18,882 nt of DNA. Origin: JAUASV01 sp047605685. Lineage in GTDB: Bacteria > Actinomycetota > Actinomycetes > Actinomycetales > Microbacteriaceae. Numbering within the stretch: the stretch's first letter is position 1; the number at the start of each line of letters is the position of its first letter. Positions 1-6,607 of this stretch are shown here, piece by piece. Where the stretch lies: the NCBI GenBank assembly GCA_047605685.1, contig JASGFF010000052.1, positions 1-18,882 of the forward strand, written 5' to 3'. A program made the translations under genes and the position numbers. The notes under the pieces are model-generated. The model searched no databases. It saw nothing but the letters and a program-made list of their open reading frames with translations, and had not been told where the DNA came from.

Positions 1-94
1 CGCGCCCCCCACGCCCGCCGCCCCCGCGGCGGCCACGCCCGCCCAGCCGCGGCCCTCGGCCCCCAAGCCGAGCGCGCCGAAGCCGCGGGTCTGA
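1..94 (+). CDS. infC: Translation initiation factor IF-3, C-terminal end (partial)
   Basis: The frame running into the TGA at 92-94 reads an Ala/Pro-rich tail with scattered Lys and Arg (ending KPSAPKPRV). No folded domain is in view, so the call rests on position: rpmI and rplT follow immediately, and infC-rpmI-rplT is a near-universal bacterial order. From established knowledge, actinobacterial IF-3 proteins often carry such a low-complexity Ala/Pro/Lys extension after the ribosome-binding C-terminal domain. IF-3 binds the 30S subunit and keeps it from joining 50S until the initiator tRNA and start codon are checked. The 5' part lies outside the window, so another protein with an A/P-rich tail cannot be strictly excluded. 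Confidence 0.7.
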   Translation, partial: APPTPAAPAAATPAQPRPSAPKPSAPKPRV

Positions 95-96
95 AC

Positions 97-142
97 ACGA
101 GCCCCGAGCACGAGCCCCGAGCCCGAGCGCGAGCCCGAGCAG
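97..142 (+). repeat. Short tandem repeat in the infC-rpmI spacer
   Basis: A 13-bp unit (ACGAGCCCCGAGC) occurs twice head-to-tail at 97-109 and 110-122 and decays into further CGAGCCC/GCGAGC copies up to about 142. It sits directly after the infC stop and before rpmI. Its effect is unknown; it could be simple slippage-prone sequence or part of the rpmI leader. Confidence 0.6.
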
Positions 143-173
143 AGACCGACAGGACAGACAGAGGACTGAAGAG

Positions 174-371
174 ATGAGCCCCAAGCAGAAGACCCACTCG
201 GGCACCAAGAAGCGCTTCAAGGTGACCGGCTCCGGCCGCATCAAGAAGCAGCAGGCCGGCATGCGCCACAACCTCGAGGGGAAGAGCGGCAAGAAGAAGC
301 GCGACCTCAACCTCGACCAGGTGATCGCCCCGGCCGACGTCAAGGGCATCAAGCGCCTGCTGGCCAAGTGA
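174..371 (+). CDS. rpmI: 50S ribosomal protein L35
   Basis: A 65-residue, strongly basic protein beginning MSPKQKTHSGTKKRFKVTGS, which carries the L35 hallmark KTHSGxKKRFKVTGSG (residues 6-21) followed by the expected Lys/Arg-rich middle and the short C-terminal helix VKGIKRLL. The length is normal for L35 (about 64-66 residues). L35 is a small component of the 50S subunit bound to 23S rRNA. The ATG at 174 is the only start that gives the conserved N-terminus; only a weak purine-rich stretch (GGACTGAAGAG) precedes it. It lies between the infC end and rplT and is probably co-transcribed with both, the separation from rplT being only 21 bases. Confidence 0.97.
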   Translation: MSPKQKTHSGTKKRFKVTGSGRIKKQQAGMRHNLEGKSGKKKRDLNLDQVIAPADVKGIKRLLAK

Positions 372-392
372 GCGCGACGAAGGAGAACTGAA

Positions 393-779
393 ATGGCACG
401 TGTCAAGAGGGCCGTCAACGCCCAGAAGAAGCGCCGCGTCGTCCTCGAGCGCGCATCCGGCTACCGCGGGCAGCGCTCGCGCCTGTACCGCAAGGCGAAG
501 GAGCAGGTCACCCACTCGCTCGTCTACGCCTACCGCGACCGTCGCGCCCGCAAGGGCGACTTCCGCCGGCTGTGGATCCAGCGCATCAACGCCGCGGCGC
601 GCGCCAACGGCATCACCTACAACCGCTTCATCCAGGGCCTCGGCCTCGCGGGCGTCGCCGTGGACCGCCGCATGCTCGCCGAGCTTGCCGTGAACGAGCC
701 GGCGGCCTTCGCCTCTCTCGTGGCGACCGCCAAGGCGGCGCTGCCGAGCGACGTGAACGCCCCGAAGATCTCGGCCTGA
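393..779 (+). CDS. rplT: 50S ribosomal protein L20
   Basis: A 128-residue basic protein beginning MARVKRAVNAQKKRRVVLER with the long N-terminal basic extension typical of L20, then RLYRKAKEQVTHSLVYAYRDRRARKGDFRRLWIQRINAAAR (residues about 31-71), the most conserved block of the family. The C-terminal tail is slightly longer than in E. coli. L20 binds 23S rRNA early in 50S assembly; in some bacteria it also represses its own operon, but no such RNA structure is evident here. A good ribosome-binding site (AAGGAG, at about 380-385) precedes the ATG. It is the third gene of the infC-rpmI-rplT unit, and a hairpin follows it. Confidence 0.97.
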   Translation: MARVKRAVNAQKKRRVVLERASGYRGQRSRLYRKAKEQVTHSLVYAYRDRRARKGDFRRLWIQRINAAARANGITYNRFIQGLGLAGVAVDRRMLAELAVNEPAAFASLVATAKAALPSDVNAPKISA

Positions 780-797
780 CCCGAGACGGACCCCGGC

Positions 798-832
798 GAG
801 GGCGTGCCGCGCGGATGCGGCGGCGCGCCCTC
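798..832 (+). terminator. GC-rich hairpin after rplT, probable terminator
   Basis: GAGGGCG (798-804) pairs with CGCCCTC (826-832), and GCCGC (806-810) pairs with GCGGC (817-821) around a 6-base loop, giving about 12 base pairs with an asymmetric bulge. There is no U-tract, which is common for actinobacterial terminators. It closes the infC-rpmI-rplT unit just before the next promoter. Confidence 0.6.
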
Positions 833-863
833 GTCGTCCCCGGCGGACGCCGCCCGGCGCCGC

Positions 864-869
864 TACGAT
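864..869 (+). promoter_or_regulatory. -10 hexamer TACGAT for the rRNA methyltransferase gene
   Basis: TACGAT ends 7 bases before the GTG at 877. A -10 element normally places transcription start about 6-8 bases downstream, so the mRNA would begin at or next to the start codon (leaderless). No Shine-Dalgarno sequence is visible before 877, which fits. Confidence 0.55.
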
Positions 870-876
870 CGGCCGC

Positions 877-1677
877 GTGATCGACAACCCGCGCTCGCCG
901 CGCGTGCGCGGGGTCGCCAAGCTCGCCAAGAAGGACCATCGCGCCGACACCGGCCGGTTCCTCGTCGAGGGCCCGCAGGCGGTCGCCGAGGCGTTCGCCC
1001 ACCGGCCCGAGCTCGTGCTCGAGGTCTACGGCACGCCGAGCGCTCTCGAGCGCTTCCCGGAGCTCCGCCGGGCGGCGCAGGCCGCCGGCTCCGAGCTCGA
1101 GTACGTCACCGAGCAGGTGCTCGACGCCATGGCCGACACCGTGACCCCGCAGGGCATCGTGGCCGTCTGCCGCCAGTTCCCGGTCGGGCTGCGCGAGGTG
1201 TTCGCCGCCGGGACCCGGCTCGTCGCGATCCTCGAGGAGGTGCGCGACCCCGGCAACGCTGGCACGATCATCCGGGCCGCGGACGCCGCGGGCGCCGACG
1301 CCGTCGTGCTGAGCGGGCGCACCGTCGACCTGTACAACCCCAAGGTGGTCCGCTCCACCACCGGCTCGCTGTTCCACCTGCCGGTCGCGGTGGGCGCCGA
1401 GCTCGCCGAGGTTGTCGAGCGCGCCCACGCCGCCGGCGTGCGGGTGATCGCCGCCGACACCCGCGGCTCCGACCTGCTTCAGCAGCGCCGGGCCGGCCTG
1501 CTCGATCGCCCCACCGCCTGGCTGTTCGGCAACGAGGCGCGCGGCCTCGACGAGAGCCGGCGCGCGCTCGCCGACGCCGTCGTCACGGTGCCGATCTACG
1601 GGGCGGCCGAATCGATGAACCTCGCCACCGCCGCCTCGGTGTGCCTCTACGAGAGCGCCTTCGCGCAGCACGCCTGA
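877..1677 (+). CDS. SpoU/TrmH-family RNA 2'-O-ribose methyltransferase
   Basis: A 266-residue protein of the SPOUT class. The N-terminal ~105 residues fit the small L30e-like RNA-binding domain of this family (KDHRADTGRFLVEGPQAVAEA). The C-terminal trefoil-knot domain shows motif 1 DPGNAGTIIR (124-133), motif 2 FGNEARGL (217-224) and motif 3 SMNLATAASVCLYE (246-259), which together form the SAM pocket. It is expected to methylate a ribose 2'-OH, most likely in 23S rRNA; the exact nucleotide cannot be read from sequence. A relative at this position is common in actinobacteria, between rplT and pheS. The GTG at 877 gives the family N-terminus; a -10 hexamer 7 bases upstream suggests leaderless translation. 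The thiostrepton-resistance methyltransferase (tsnR) belongs to the same family, but no resistance role is implied. Confidence 0.9.
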   Translation: MIDNPRSPRVRGVAKLAKKDHRADTGRFLVEGPQAVAEAFAHRPELVLEVYGTPSALERFPELRRAAQAAGSELEYVTEQVLDAMADTVTPQGIVAVCRQFPVGLREVFAAGTRLVAILEEVRDPGNAGTIIRAADAAGADAVVLSGRTVDLYNPKVVRSTTGSLFHLPVAVGAELAEVVERAHAAGVRVIAADTRGSDLLQQRRAGLLDRPTAWLFGNEARGLDESRRALADAVVTVPIYGAAESMNLATAASVCLYESAFAQHA

Positions 1678-1708
1678 GCGGCACGCCAGGGCAGCATGCC
1701 TGAGCGGC
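1666..1708 (+). repeat. Direct duplication of the methyltransferase gene end
   Basis: CAGCACGCCTGAGCGGC (1666-1682) covers the last codons and stop of the methyltransferase gene. A copy with one change, CAGCATGCCTGAGCGGC, lies at 1692-1708, and a degraded third copy starts near 1717. It looks like a local duplication in the spacer. Confidence 0.6.
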
Positions 1709-1734
1709 CGCCCGAGCAGCACGCCCGGGCGCAC

Positions 1735-1754
1735 GCGGGCGGGCGCCCGCCCGC
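1735..1754. terminator. Perfect 20-bp palindrome before pheS: terminator or operator
   Basis: GCGGGCGGGC followed directly by its own reverse complement GCCCGCCCGC. As RNA it would make a GC-only stem with a tight loop and could end transcription from the methyltransferase gene. As DNA it covers the place where a -35 box would lie for the pheS -10 element at 1759, so it could instead be a regulator site. Confidence 0.5.
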
Positions 1755-1758
1755 TCGC

Positions 1759-1764
1759 TAGGCT
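1759..1764 (+). promoter_or_regulatory. -10 hexamer TAGGCT for pheST
   Basis: TAGGCT ends 8 bases before the GTG at 1773, so the predicted transcript starts at or one base before the pheS start codon. No Shine-Dalgarno sequence is visible. This spacing was part of the reason for choosing 1773 over the TTG at 1764. Confidence 0.55.
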
Positions 1765-1772
1765 TGACGCTC

Positions 1773-2813
1773 GTGTCGGACAGTCCTGAGATCACCGAAG
1801 CGCGCGTCGGCGCGGCGGTCGACGCCGCGCTCGCGGCCATCGCCGCGGCCCCGGACGTCGCGAGCCTCAAGCAGGCGCGCAGCGCCCACACCGGCGAGGC
1901 ATCCGCCCTCGCCGCCTTCAACCGGGCACTGCGCGACGTGCCGGGCGATCAGAAGGCCGCGCTCGGCAGGCTCGTGGGACAGGCCCGCGGCCGGGTGGGC
2001 CAGGCCGTCGCCGAGCGGGAGGCGGCGCTCGCCGCCGCCGAGGAGCACGCCCGGCTCGCCGCCGAGGCCGTCGACGTCACGGCGGTGCCGAGCCGGGCCC
2101 GGGCCGGGGCGCGGCATCCGCTCTCGCTGCTCATGGAGCGCATGGGCGACATCTTCACCGGCATGGGCTGGGAGGTCGCGGACGGGCCCGAGCTCGAGAG
2201 CGAGTGGTTCAACTTCGACGCGCTCAACATGGATGCCGACCACCCGGCCCGCAGCGACCAGGACACGTTCTACGTGGCCCCCGAGGCGCGCCACCTGGTG
2301 CTGCGCACCCAGACGAGCCCGGTGCAGATCCGCTCGCTGCTCGAGCGGCCGCTGCCGGTGTACGTGGTCGCGCCCGGCAAGGTGTTCCGCAAGGACGAGC
2401 TCGACGCCACCCACACCCCGGTGTTCCACCAGATCGAGGGCATCGCGGTCGACCGCGGCCTGACGATGGCGCACCTGCGCGGCACCCTCGAACACCTCGC
2501 CCGGCAGATGTTCGGCGCGGCCGCGCAGATCCGGCTGCGGCCGAACTACTTCCCGTTCACCGAGCCCTCGGCCGAGATGGACGTCTGGCAGCCGAACGCC
2601 AAGGGCGGCGCCCGCTGGGTGGAGTGGGGCGGCTGCGGCATGGTGAACCCCAACGTGCTGCGCGCCGCCGGCATCGACCCGGTCGAGTACCAGGGCTTCG
2701 CGTTCGGCATGGGCATCGAGCGCACGCTGCAGTTCCGCAACGAGCTCAACGACATGCGCGACATGGTCGAGGGCGACATCCGCTTCTCCCAGCAGTTCGG
2801 GATGGTGGTCTGA
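1773..2813 (+). CDS. pheS: Phenylalanine--tRNA ligase alpha subunit
   Basis: A 346-residue class II aminoacyl-tRNA synthetase subunit. Residues 1-85 are an Ala/Arg/Glu-rich helical region that fits the N-terminal coiled coil contacting tRNA-Phe. The catalytic core contains motif 2 (FRKDELDATHTPVFHQIEG, about 203-221) and motif 3 (GFAFGMGIERTLQFRNELNDMRD, about 310-332), which bind ATP and phenylalanine. The enzyme is an (alpha-beta)2 tetramer that charges tRNA-Phe. The start is taken as GTG 1773 (MSDSPEITEA); an in-frame TTG at 1764 overlaps the -10 hexamer and is rejected. The stop TGA overlaps the pheT ATG by one base (TGATG), so the two subunits are translationally coupled, as expected for a complex needed in equal amounts. 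Confidence 0.97.
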   Translation: MSDSPEITEARVGAAVDAALAAIAAAPDVASLKQARSAHTGEASALAAFNRALRDVPGDQKAALGRLVGQARGRVGQAVAEREAALAAAEEHARLAAEAVDVTAVPSRARAGARHPLSLLMERMGDIFTGMGWEVADGPELESEWFNFDALNMDADHPARSDQDTFYVAPEARHLVLRTQTSPVQIRSLLERPLPVYVVAPGKVFRKDELDATHTPVFHQIEGIAVDRGLTMAHLRGTLEHLARQMFGAAAQIRLRPNYFPFTEPSAEMDVWQPNAKGGARWVEWGGCGMVNPNVLRAAGIDPVEYQGFAFGMGIERTLQFRNELNDMRDMVEGDIRFSQQFGMVV

Positions 2814-5320
2814 TGAGGGTTCCCGCCAGCTGGCTCGGCGAGTTCGTCGACCTCCCCGAGGACGTCACCGCCGAGCACCTGCACGCCGCCCTCGTCCGGG
2901 TGGGCTTCGAGGAGGAGGAGGTCATCGGCCCCGACATCGCCGGCCCTGTCGTGGTCGGCCGGGTGCTGTCCGCCGAGCCGGAGCCGCAGTCGAACGGCAA
3001 GACGATCAACTGGTGCCAGGTGGATGTCGGCGAGGCCGTCCCGCGCGGCATCGTCTGCGGCGCGCACAACTTCGCCGCCGGCGACCTCGTCGTGGTGACG
3101 CTGCCCGGGGCGGTGCTGCCCGGCCCGTTCCCGATCGCGGCGCGACGCACCTACGGCCACGTCTCCGACGGCATGATCGCGAGCGCGCGGGAGCTCGGCC
3201 TCGGTCAGGAGCACGCCGGCATCCTGCGTCTGGCCGAGCTCGGCATCGAGGCGCCGGCCGGTGCCGACGCCCTGCCCCTGCTCGGCCTCGCCGACTTCGC
3301 CGTCGACGTCAACGTCACCCCCGACCGCGGCTACGCGCTGTCCATCCGCGGCCTCGCCCGCGAGTACGCGCTCTCCACCGGCGCCGCCTTCCGCGACCCG
3401 GCGGGCCTCGCGCCGCTCGAGCCGGCCAGCACCGTCTTCCCGGTCTGCGTCGAGGATCGCGCCCCGATCCGCGGCCGCAGCGGATGCCACGGCTTCGCCA
3501 CCCGGCTGGTGCGCGGCATCGACGCCCGCCGCCGCACCCCGGCCTGGATGGTCGCCCGGCTGGGCCTGGCCGGCGTGCGCTCGATCTCGCTGCCGGTCGA
3601 CGTCACCAACTACGTGATGCTCGAGCTCGGCCAGCCGCTGCACGGCTACGACCTCGCCGCCCTCGACGGCGGCGTCACCGGCGGCATCACCGTGCGCCGG
3701 GCCGTGCCCGGCGAGACGCTCGAGACCCTCGACGGCGTGTCGCGCAGCCTCGACGCGGAGGACCTCGTCATCGCGGACCGCTCCGGGGCGATCGGCCTCG
3801 CCGGCGTCATGGGCGGCGCGCGCACCGAGATGTCGGATGCCACCACCGACGTGCTCCTCGAGGCGGCCGGCTTCGACCCGGTGTCGATCGCCCGCAGCGC
3901 CCGGCGGCACCGGCTGCCGAGCGAGGCGTCCCGCCGCTTCGAGCGCGGCGTCGACCCGGCGCTCGCCCCGGCGGCGCTGGCCCGGGCGGCCCGGCTGCTC
4001 GTCGAGCTCGCCGGCGGCACGATCGACGGCACCGGCTCCGAGCACTCCACGGCTCCGCTGCCCGCGCCCATCGAGCTCGCCGAGCACCGCGCCGCCGCCC
4101 TCATCGGCGTGCCGTACACCGCCGCCGAGGTCCGCGGGGCGCTGAGCGCGATCGGCGCCGGCATCGAGGAGGTCCCCGGCGGTCTGAGGGTCACCCCGCC
4201 GAGCTGGCGGCCCGACCTCGTCGACGACGCCGACCTCGTCGAGGAGGTCGCCCGGATCGCCGGCTACGACCGCATCCCCGCCGAGCTGCCGGTCGCCCCG
4301 CCCGGCCGCGGCCTCAGCCGCGAGCAGCGGTTGCGCCGGCAGGTCGCCGCGGCGCTCGCGGCCGCGGGCCTCACCGAGGTGCTCACCCACCCCTTCGCCT
4401 CCGCCGCTCAGACCCGGCTGTTCGCGGGCCCGGTCGCCGCCCCGGTGCCGGCGATGCGCATCGAGAACCCCCTCGACCCGCAGGCGGCGCTCATGCGCAC
4501 GGCGCTCGTGCCGGGGCTCGTCGAGACCGCGCACCGAAACCTCGCCCGGGGCCTCACCGAGCTGGCGCTGTTCGAGGTCGGCCGGGTGGTGCGGGCCGAG
4601 GCCGGCGTCGAGTACGGGGTCGACGCCCTCCCGGCCGGCGACGCGCTGCCGGAGGAGGCGGTGCTCGCCGGGCTGTTCGCGGGCGTGCCGCCGCAGCCCT
4701 GGCACGTCGCGGCGCTGTTCGCCGGCGACGCGGTGCCGCGGCAGCCGGGGCAGGCGGCGGTGCCGGCGGGCATCGCCGACGCCCTGGACGCCGCTCGCGT
4801 CGTCGCGCGCGCCGTCGGCCTCGAGCTGCGCTTCGAGGCCGCGGCGCACCAGGCGCTGCATCCGGGCCGCTCGGCGGCGGTGCTCGCCGGCGACCGCCTG
4901 CTCGGCCACGTCGGCGAGCTGCTGCCGGAGCTCGCCCTCGAGGCGAACCTGCCGCGCGTCGTCGGCGTGCTCGAGCTCGACCTCGACGCGGTCATCGCCG
5001 CCGCGCCCGGGCTCGTCGTCGCCCGGCCGATCTCCGGCTACCCCGCGGCCACCCAGGATGTCTCGCTCATCGTCGCCGCGGACGTGCCGGCCGAGGCGGT
5101 GCGCCAGGCGCTGCTGGCCGGGGCGGGGGAGCTGCTCGAGTCCGCCCGGCTGAGCGACGACTACCGCGGGGCGGGCCTGCCGCCGGCCGCGAAGTCGCTC
5201 ACCTTCGCGCTGCGCTTCCGCGCCGCCGACCGCACGCTCACCGCCGATGAGGCCACCGCCGCGAAGCTCGCCGGTGTGGCGCTCGCGGCCGAGCGCCTCG
5301 GCGCGACGCTCCGGGACTGA
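2813..5320 (+). CDS. pheT: Phenylalanine--tRNA ligase beta subunit
   Basis: An 835-residue protein of normal length for bacterial PheT. In order: an N-terminal segment (MRVPASWLGEFVDLP), an OB-fold tRNA-binding domain (about 43-150, GRVLSAEPEPQSNGKTINWCQVDVG), the B3/4 editing domain that hydrolyses mischarged Tyr-tRNA-Phe (about 210-385), the B5 DNA-binding-like domain (about 415-490), the catalytic-like core (about 495-720, inactive in this subunit) and the ferredoxin-fold anticodon-binding domain (738-835, beginning RPISGYPAATQDVSLIV). The ATG overlaps the pheS stop by one base. A strong hairpin begins immediately after the stop, so pheST is likely a two-gene unit ended before the arginine region. 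Confidence 0.97.
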   Translation: MRVPASWLGEFVDLPEDVTAEHLHAALVRVGFEEEEVIGPDIAGPVVVGRVLSAEPEPQSNGKTINWCQVDVGEAVPRGIVCGAHNFAAGDLVVVTLPGAVLPGPFPIAARRTYGHVSDGMIASARELGLGQEHAGILRLAELGIEAPAGADALPLLGLADFAVDVNVTPDRGYALSIRGLAREYALSTGAAFRDPAGLAPLEPASTVFPVCVEDRAPIRGRSGCHGFATRLVRGIDARRRTPAWMVARLGLAGVRSISLPVDVTNYVMLELGQPLHGYDLAALDGGVTGGITVRRAVPGETLETLDGVSRSLDAEDLVIADRSGAIGLAGVMGGARTEMSDATTDVLLEAAGFDPVSIARSARRHRLPSEASRRFERGVDPALAPAALARAARLLVELAGGTIDGTGSEHSTAPLPAPIELAEHRAAALIGVPYTAAEVRGALSAIGAGIEEVPGGLRVTPPSWRPDLVDDADLVEEVARIAGYDRIPAELPVAPPGRGLSREQRLRRQVAAALAAAGLTEVLTHPFASAAQTRLFAGPVAAPVPAMRIENPLDPQAALMRTALVPGLVETAHRNLARGLTELALFEVGRVVRAEAGVEYGVDALPAGDALPEEAVLAGLFAGVPPQPWHVAALFAGDAVPRQPGQAAVPAGIADALDAARVVARAVGLELRFEAAAHQALHPGRSAAVLAGDRLLGHVGELLPELALEANLPRVVGVLELDLDAVIAAAPGLVVARPISGYPAATQDVSLIVAADVPAEAVRQALLAGAGELLESARLSDDYRGAGLPPAAKSLTFALRFRAADRTLTADEATAAKLAGVALAAERLGATLRD

Positions 5321-5339
5321 CCGCCGGCCCGGCCGGCGG
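5321..5339 (+). terminator. Hairpin directly after pheT, probable terminator
   Basis: CCGCCGG (5321-5327) pairs with CCGGCGG (5333-5339) around a 5-base loop, starting at the base after the pheT stop. The stem is pure G/C with no U-tract. A second small hairpin (GACGC-CGG-GCGTC, 5368-5380) follows before the next promoter element. Confidence 0.65.
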
Positions 5340-5393
5340 GGGCGCGGGGCTGACCGCCCGCCGGCCCGACGCCGGGCGTCCTCCGCGCTCTGC

Positions 5394-5399
5394 TAGCCT
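5394..5399 (+). promoter_or_regulatory. -10 hexamer TAGCCT upstream of the arg leader ORF
   Basis: TAGCCT ends 7 bases before the ATG at 5407, the same arrangement seen before the methyltransferase, pheS and tyrS genes. The transcript would therefore begin at the leader ORF and run into argC. No clear -35 box is seen. Confidence 0.5.
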
Positions 5400-5406
5400 C
5401 GTCGTC

Positions 5407-5490
5407 ATGGGTCAGCCGGGCGTCATCGAGGGCAGCGTGCCCCGTCGCGTCCGCCGCGCGCGCCGAGTCCCGGCGACGTCGCGCCGCTGA
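5407..5490 (+). CDS. Candidate arginine-rich leader peptide of the arg operon
   Basis: A 27-codon ORF: ATG at 5407, TGA at 5488-5490. The peptide starts MGQPGVIEGSVP and continues with three Arg pairs (residues 13-14, 16-17, 19-20) and a final Arg pair (26-27) right before the stop: 8 Arg in 27 codons. A TAGCCT hexamer 7 bases upstream predicts a leaderless mRNA starting at this ATG. Its 3' end forms one arm of a long inverted repeat (5471-5521). Arg-rich leader peptides that sense charged tRNA by ribosome stalling are a known principle for amino-acid operons (trp, leu, ilv), which makes the position before argC suggestive. Caution: high-GC DNA yields Arg-rich chance ORFs easily, and no conservation can be checked here. 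Confidence 0.45.
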   Translation: MGQPGVIEGSVPRRVRRARRVPATSRR

Positions 5491-5521
5491 CGCCCTCTCA
5501 GCCTCGCGCGTGACGTCGCCG
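5471..5521 (+). promoter_or_regulatory. Long inverted repeat overlapping the end of the arg leader ORF
   Basis: Bases 5471-5484 pair with 5508-5521 (14 pairs, one G-U; core GGCGACGTC/GACGTCGCC). Inside the loop GCTGA (5486-5490) pairs with TCAGC (5498-5502). The 5' arm encodes the last residues (PATSR) of the leader ORF, so a ribosome finishing the ORF would block the stem. The six bases CGTCGC at 5443-5448, the first two Arg codons, can also pair with 5473-5478 and would compete with the stem. There is no U-tract; a C-rich stretch (5521-5540) follows. Confidence 0.5.
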
Positions 5522-5547
5522 CCTCCGACCCCGTCCCGTCGAAGAAC

Positions 5548-5553
5548 TAAGGT
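5548..5553 (+). promoter_or_regulatory. TAAGGT before argC: -10 element or ribosome-binding site
   Basis: TAAGGT ends 7 bases before the argC ATG at 5561. It fits the TANNNT pattern at leaderless spacing, and the AAGG within it could also serve as a weak Shine-Dalgarno sequence with 8 bases to the start. The sequence cannot tell these apart. Confidence 0.35.
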
Positions 5554-5560
5554 CGAAGCC

Positions 5561-6607
5561 ATGCCCATCTCCGTCGCCGTCGCCGGCGCGAGCGGCTACG
5601 CGGGGGGCGAGCTGCTGCGGCTGCTCGCCGCGCATCCCGAGCTCGAGGTCCGCACCGTCACGGCGCACTCGAACGCCGGCCAGAGCCTCGCCGCCGTGCA
5701 GCCGCACCTGCGCTCGCTCGCGCACCTCACCCTTGCCGAGACGAGCCCCGCGACGCTCGCCGGCCACGACGTCGTCTTCCTGGCGCTGCCGCACGGCGCC
5801 TCCGGGGCGATCGCCGGGGCGCTGTCGCAGGACGCCCTCGTCGTCGACTGCGGCGCCGACCACCGGCTGACCGACCCGGCAGCCTGGGCCCGCTTCTACG
5901 GCGGCGAGCACCACGGCGCCTGGAGCTACGGCCTGCCCGAGCTGCTGCACGCCGACGGCTCCAAGCAGCGCGCCGCCCTGGCCGGCACCCGGCGCATCGC
6001 GGTGCCCGGATGCAACGTCACGGCGATCACGCTCGCCCTCGCCCCCGCGATCCAGGCCGGTCTCGTCTCGGCCCAGGACATCGTCGCCGTCCTCGCCGTC
6101 GGGCCCTCCGGCGCCGGGCGGAGCTTGCGCACCGACCTGCTGGCGAGCGAGGTGCTCGGCTCGGCCCACGCCTACGCCGTCGGCGGCGTGCACCGGCACA
6201 GCCCCGAGATCGTGCAGAACCTCGAGCTCGCCGGCGGCAGCGGCGTGACGGTGAGCTTCACCCCGGTGCTCGTGCCGATGAGCCGCGGCATCCTGGCCAC
6301 GAGCACCGCGCGGCTCGCCCCGGGTGCGACGTCCACCGGCCTGCGCGCCGCCTACGAGGCCGCCTACGACGCCGAGCCCTTCGTGCACCTCGCCCCCGCG
6401 GGCGGCTTCCCCCGGGTCGCGGACACGATCGGCGCCAACACCGCCCTCATCGGCATCGCCGTCGACGAGACCGCCGGCCGCCTGGTGACCGTCACGGCGA
6501 TCGACAACCTGGTCAAGGGCACGGCGGGGGCCGCCGTGCAGTCGACGAACATCGCCCTCGGCCTGCCGGAGTGGGCCGGCCTCGGCGTGGACGGGGTGGC
6601 GCCGTGA
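5561..6607 (+). CDS. argC: N-acetyl-gamma-glutamyl-phosphate reductase
   Basis: A 348-residue NADPH-dependent reductase making N-acetylglutamate semialdehyde from N-acetylglutamyl phosphate, the third step of arginine synthesis. The N-terminal dinucleotide-binding loop GASGYAGGE is at 9-17, and the active-site cysteine lies in VPGCNVTAITLAL (C151); the HRHSPEI segment (about 210-216) carries the partner histidine expected in this family. The ATG at 5561 gives the usual MPISVAVAGASGYAGGE start; the frame is open to 5510 but that extension overlaps the leader hairpin and is unlike the family. It is the first gene of the arg operon; its stop overlaps the argJ GTG (GTGA at 6604-6607). Confidence 0.96.
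   Translation: MPISVAVAGASGYAGGELLRLLAAHPELEVRTVTAHSNAGQSLAAVQPHLRSLAHLTLAETSPATLAGHDVVFLALPHGASGAIAGALSQDALVVDCGADHRLTDPAAWARFYGGEHHGAWSYGLPELLHADGSKQRAALAGTRRIAVPGCNVTAITLALAPAIQAGLVSAQDIVAVLAVGPSGAGRSLRTDLLASEVLGSAHAYAVGGVHRHSPEIVQNLELAGGSGVTVSFTPVLVPMSRGILATSTARLAPGATSTGLRAAYEAAYDAEPFVHLAPAGGFPRVADTIGANTALIGIAVDETAGRLVTVTAIDNLVKGTAGAAVQSTNIALGLPEWAGLGVDGVAP

Noticed and set aside
2546..4909. A 787-residue open frame on the - strand opposite pheT
   Set aside because: It is an antisense shadow created by high GC and the codon bias of pheS/pheT; it has an Arg/Gly/Ala-rich composition and no recognisable domain, while pheT is certain.
5443..5521. The arg leader inverted repeat as an ArgR operator (ARG box)
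   Set aside because: ARG boxes are AT-rich with TGCAT-like half-sites; this repeat is GC-rich and overlaps an ORF end, so an RNA role fits better.
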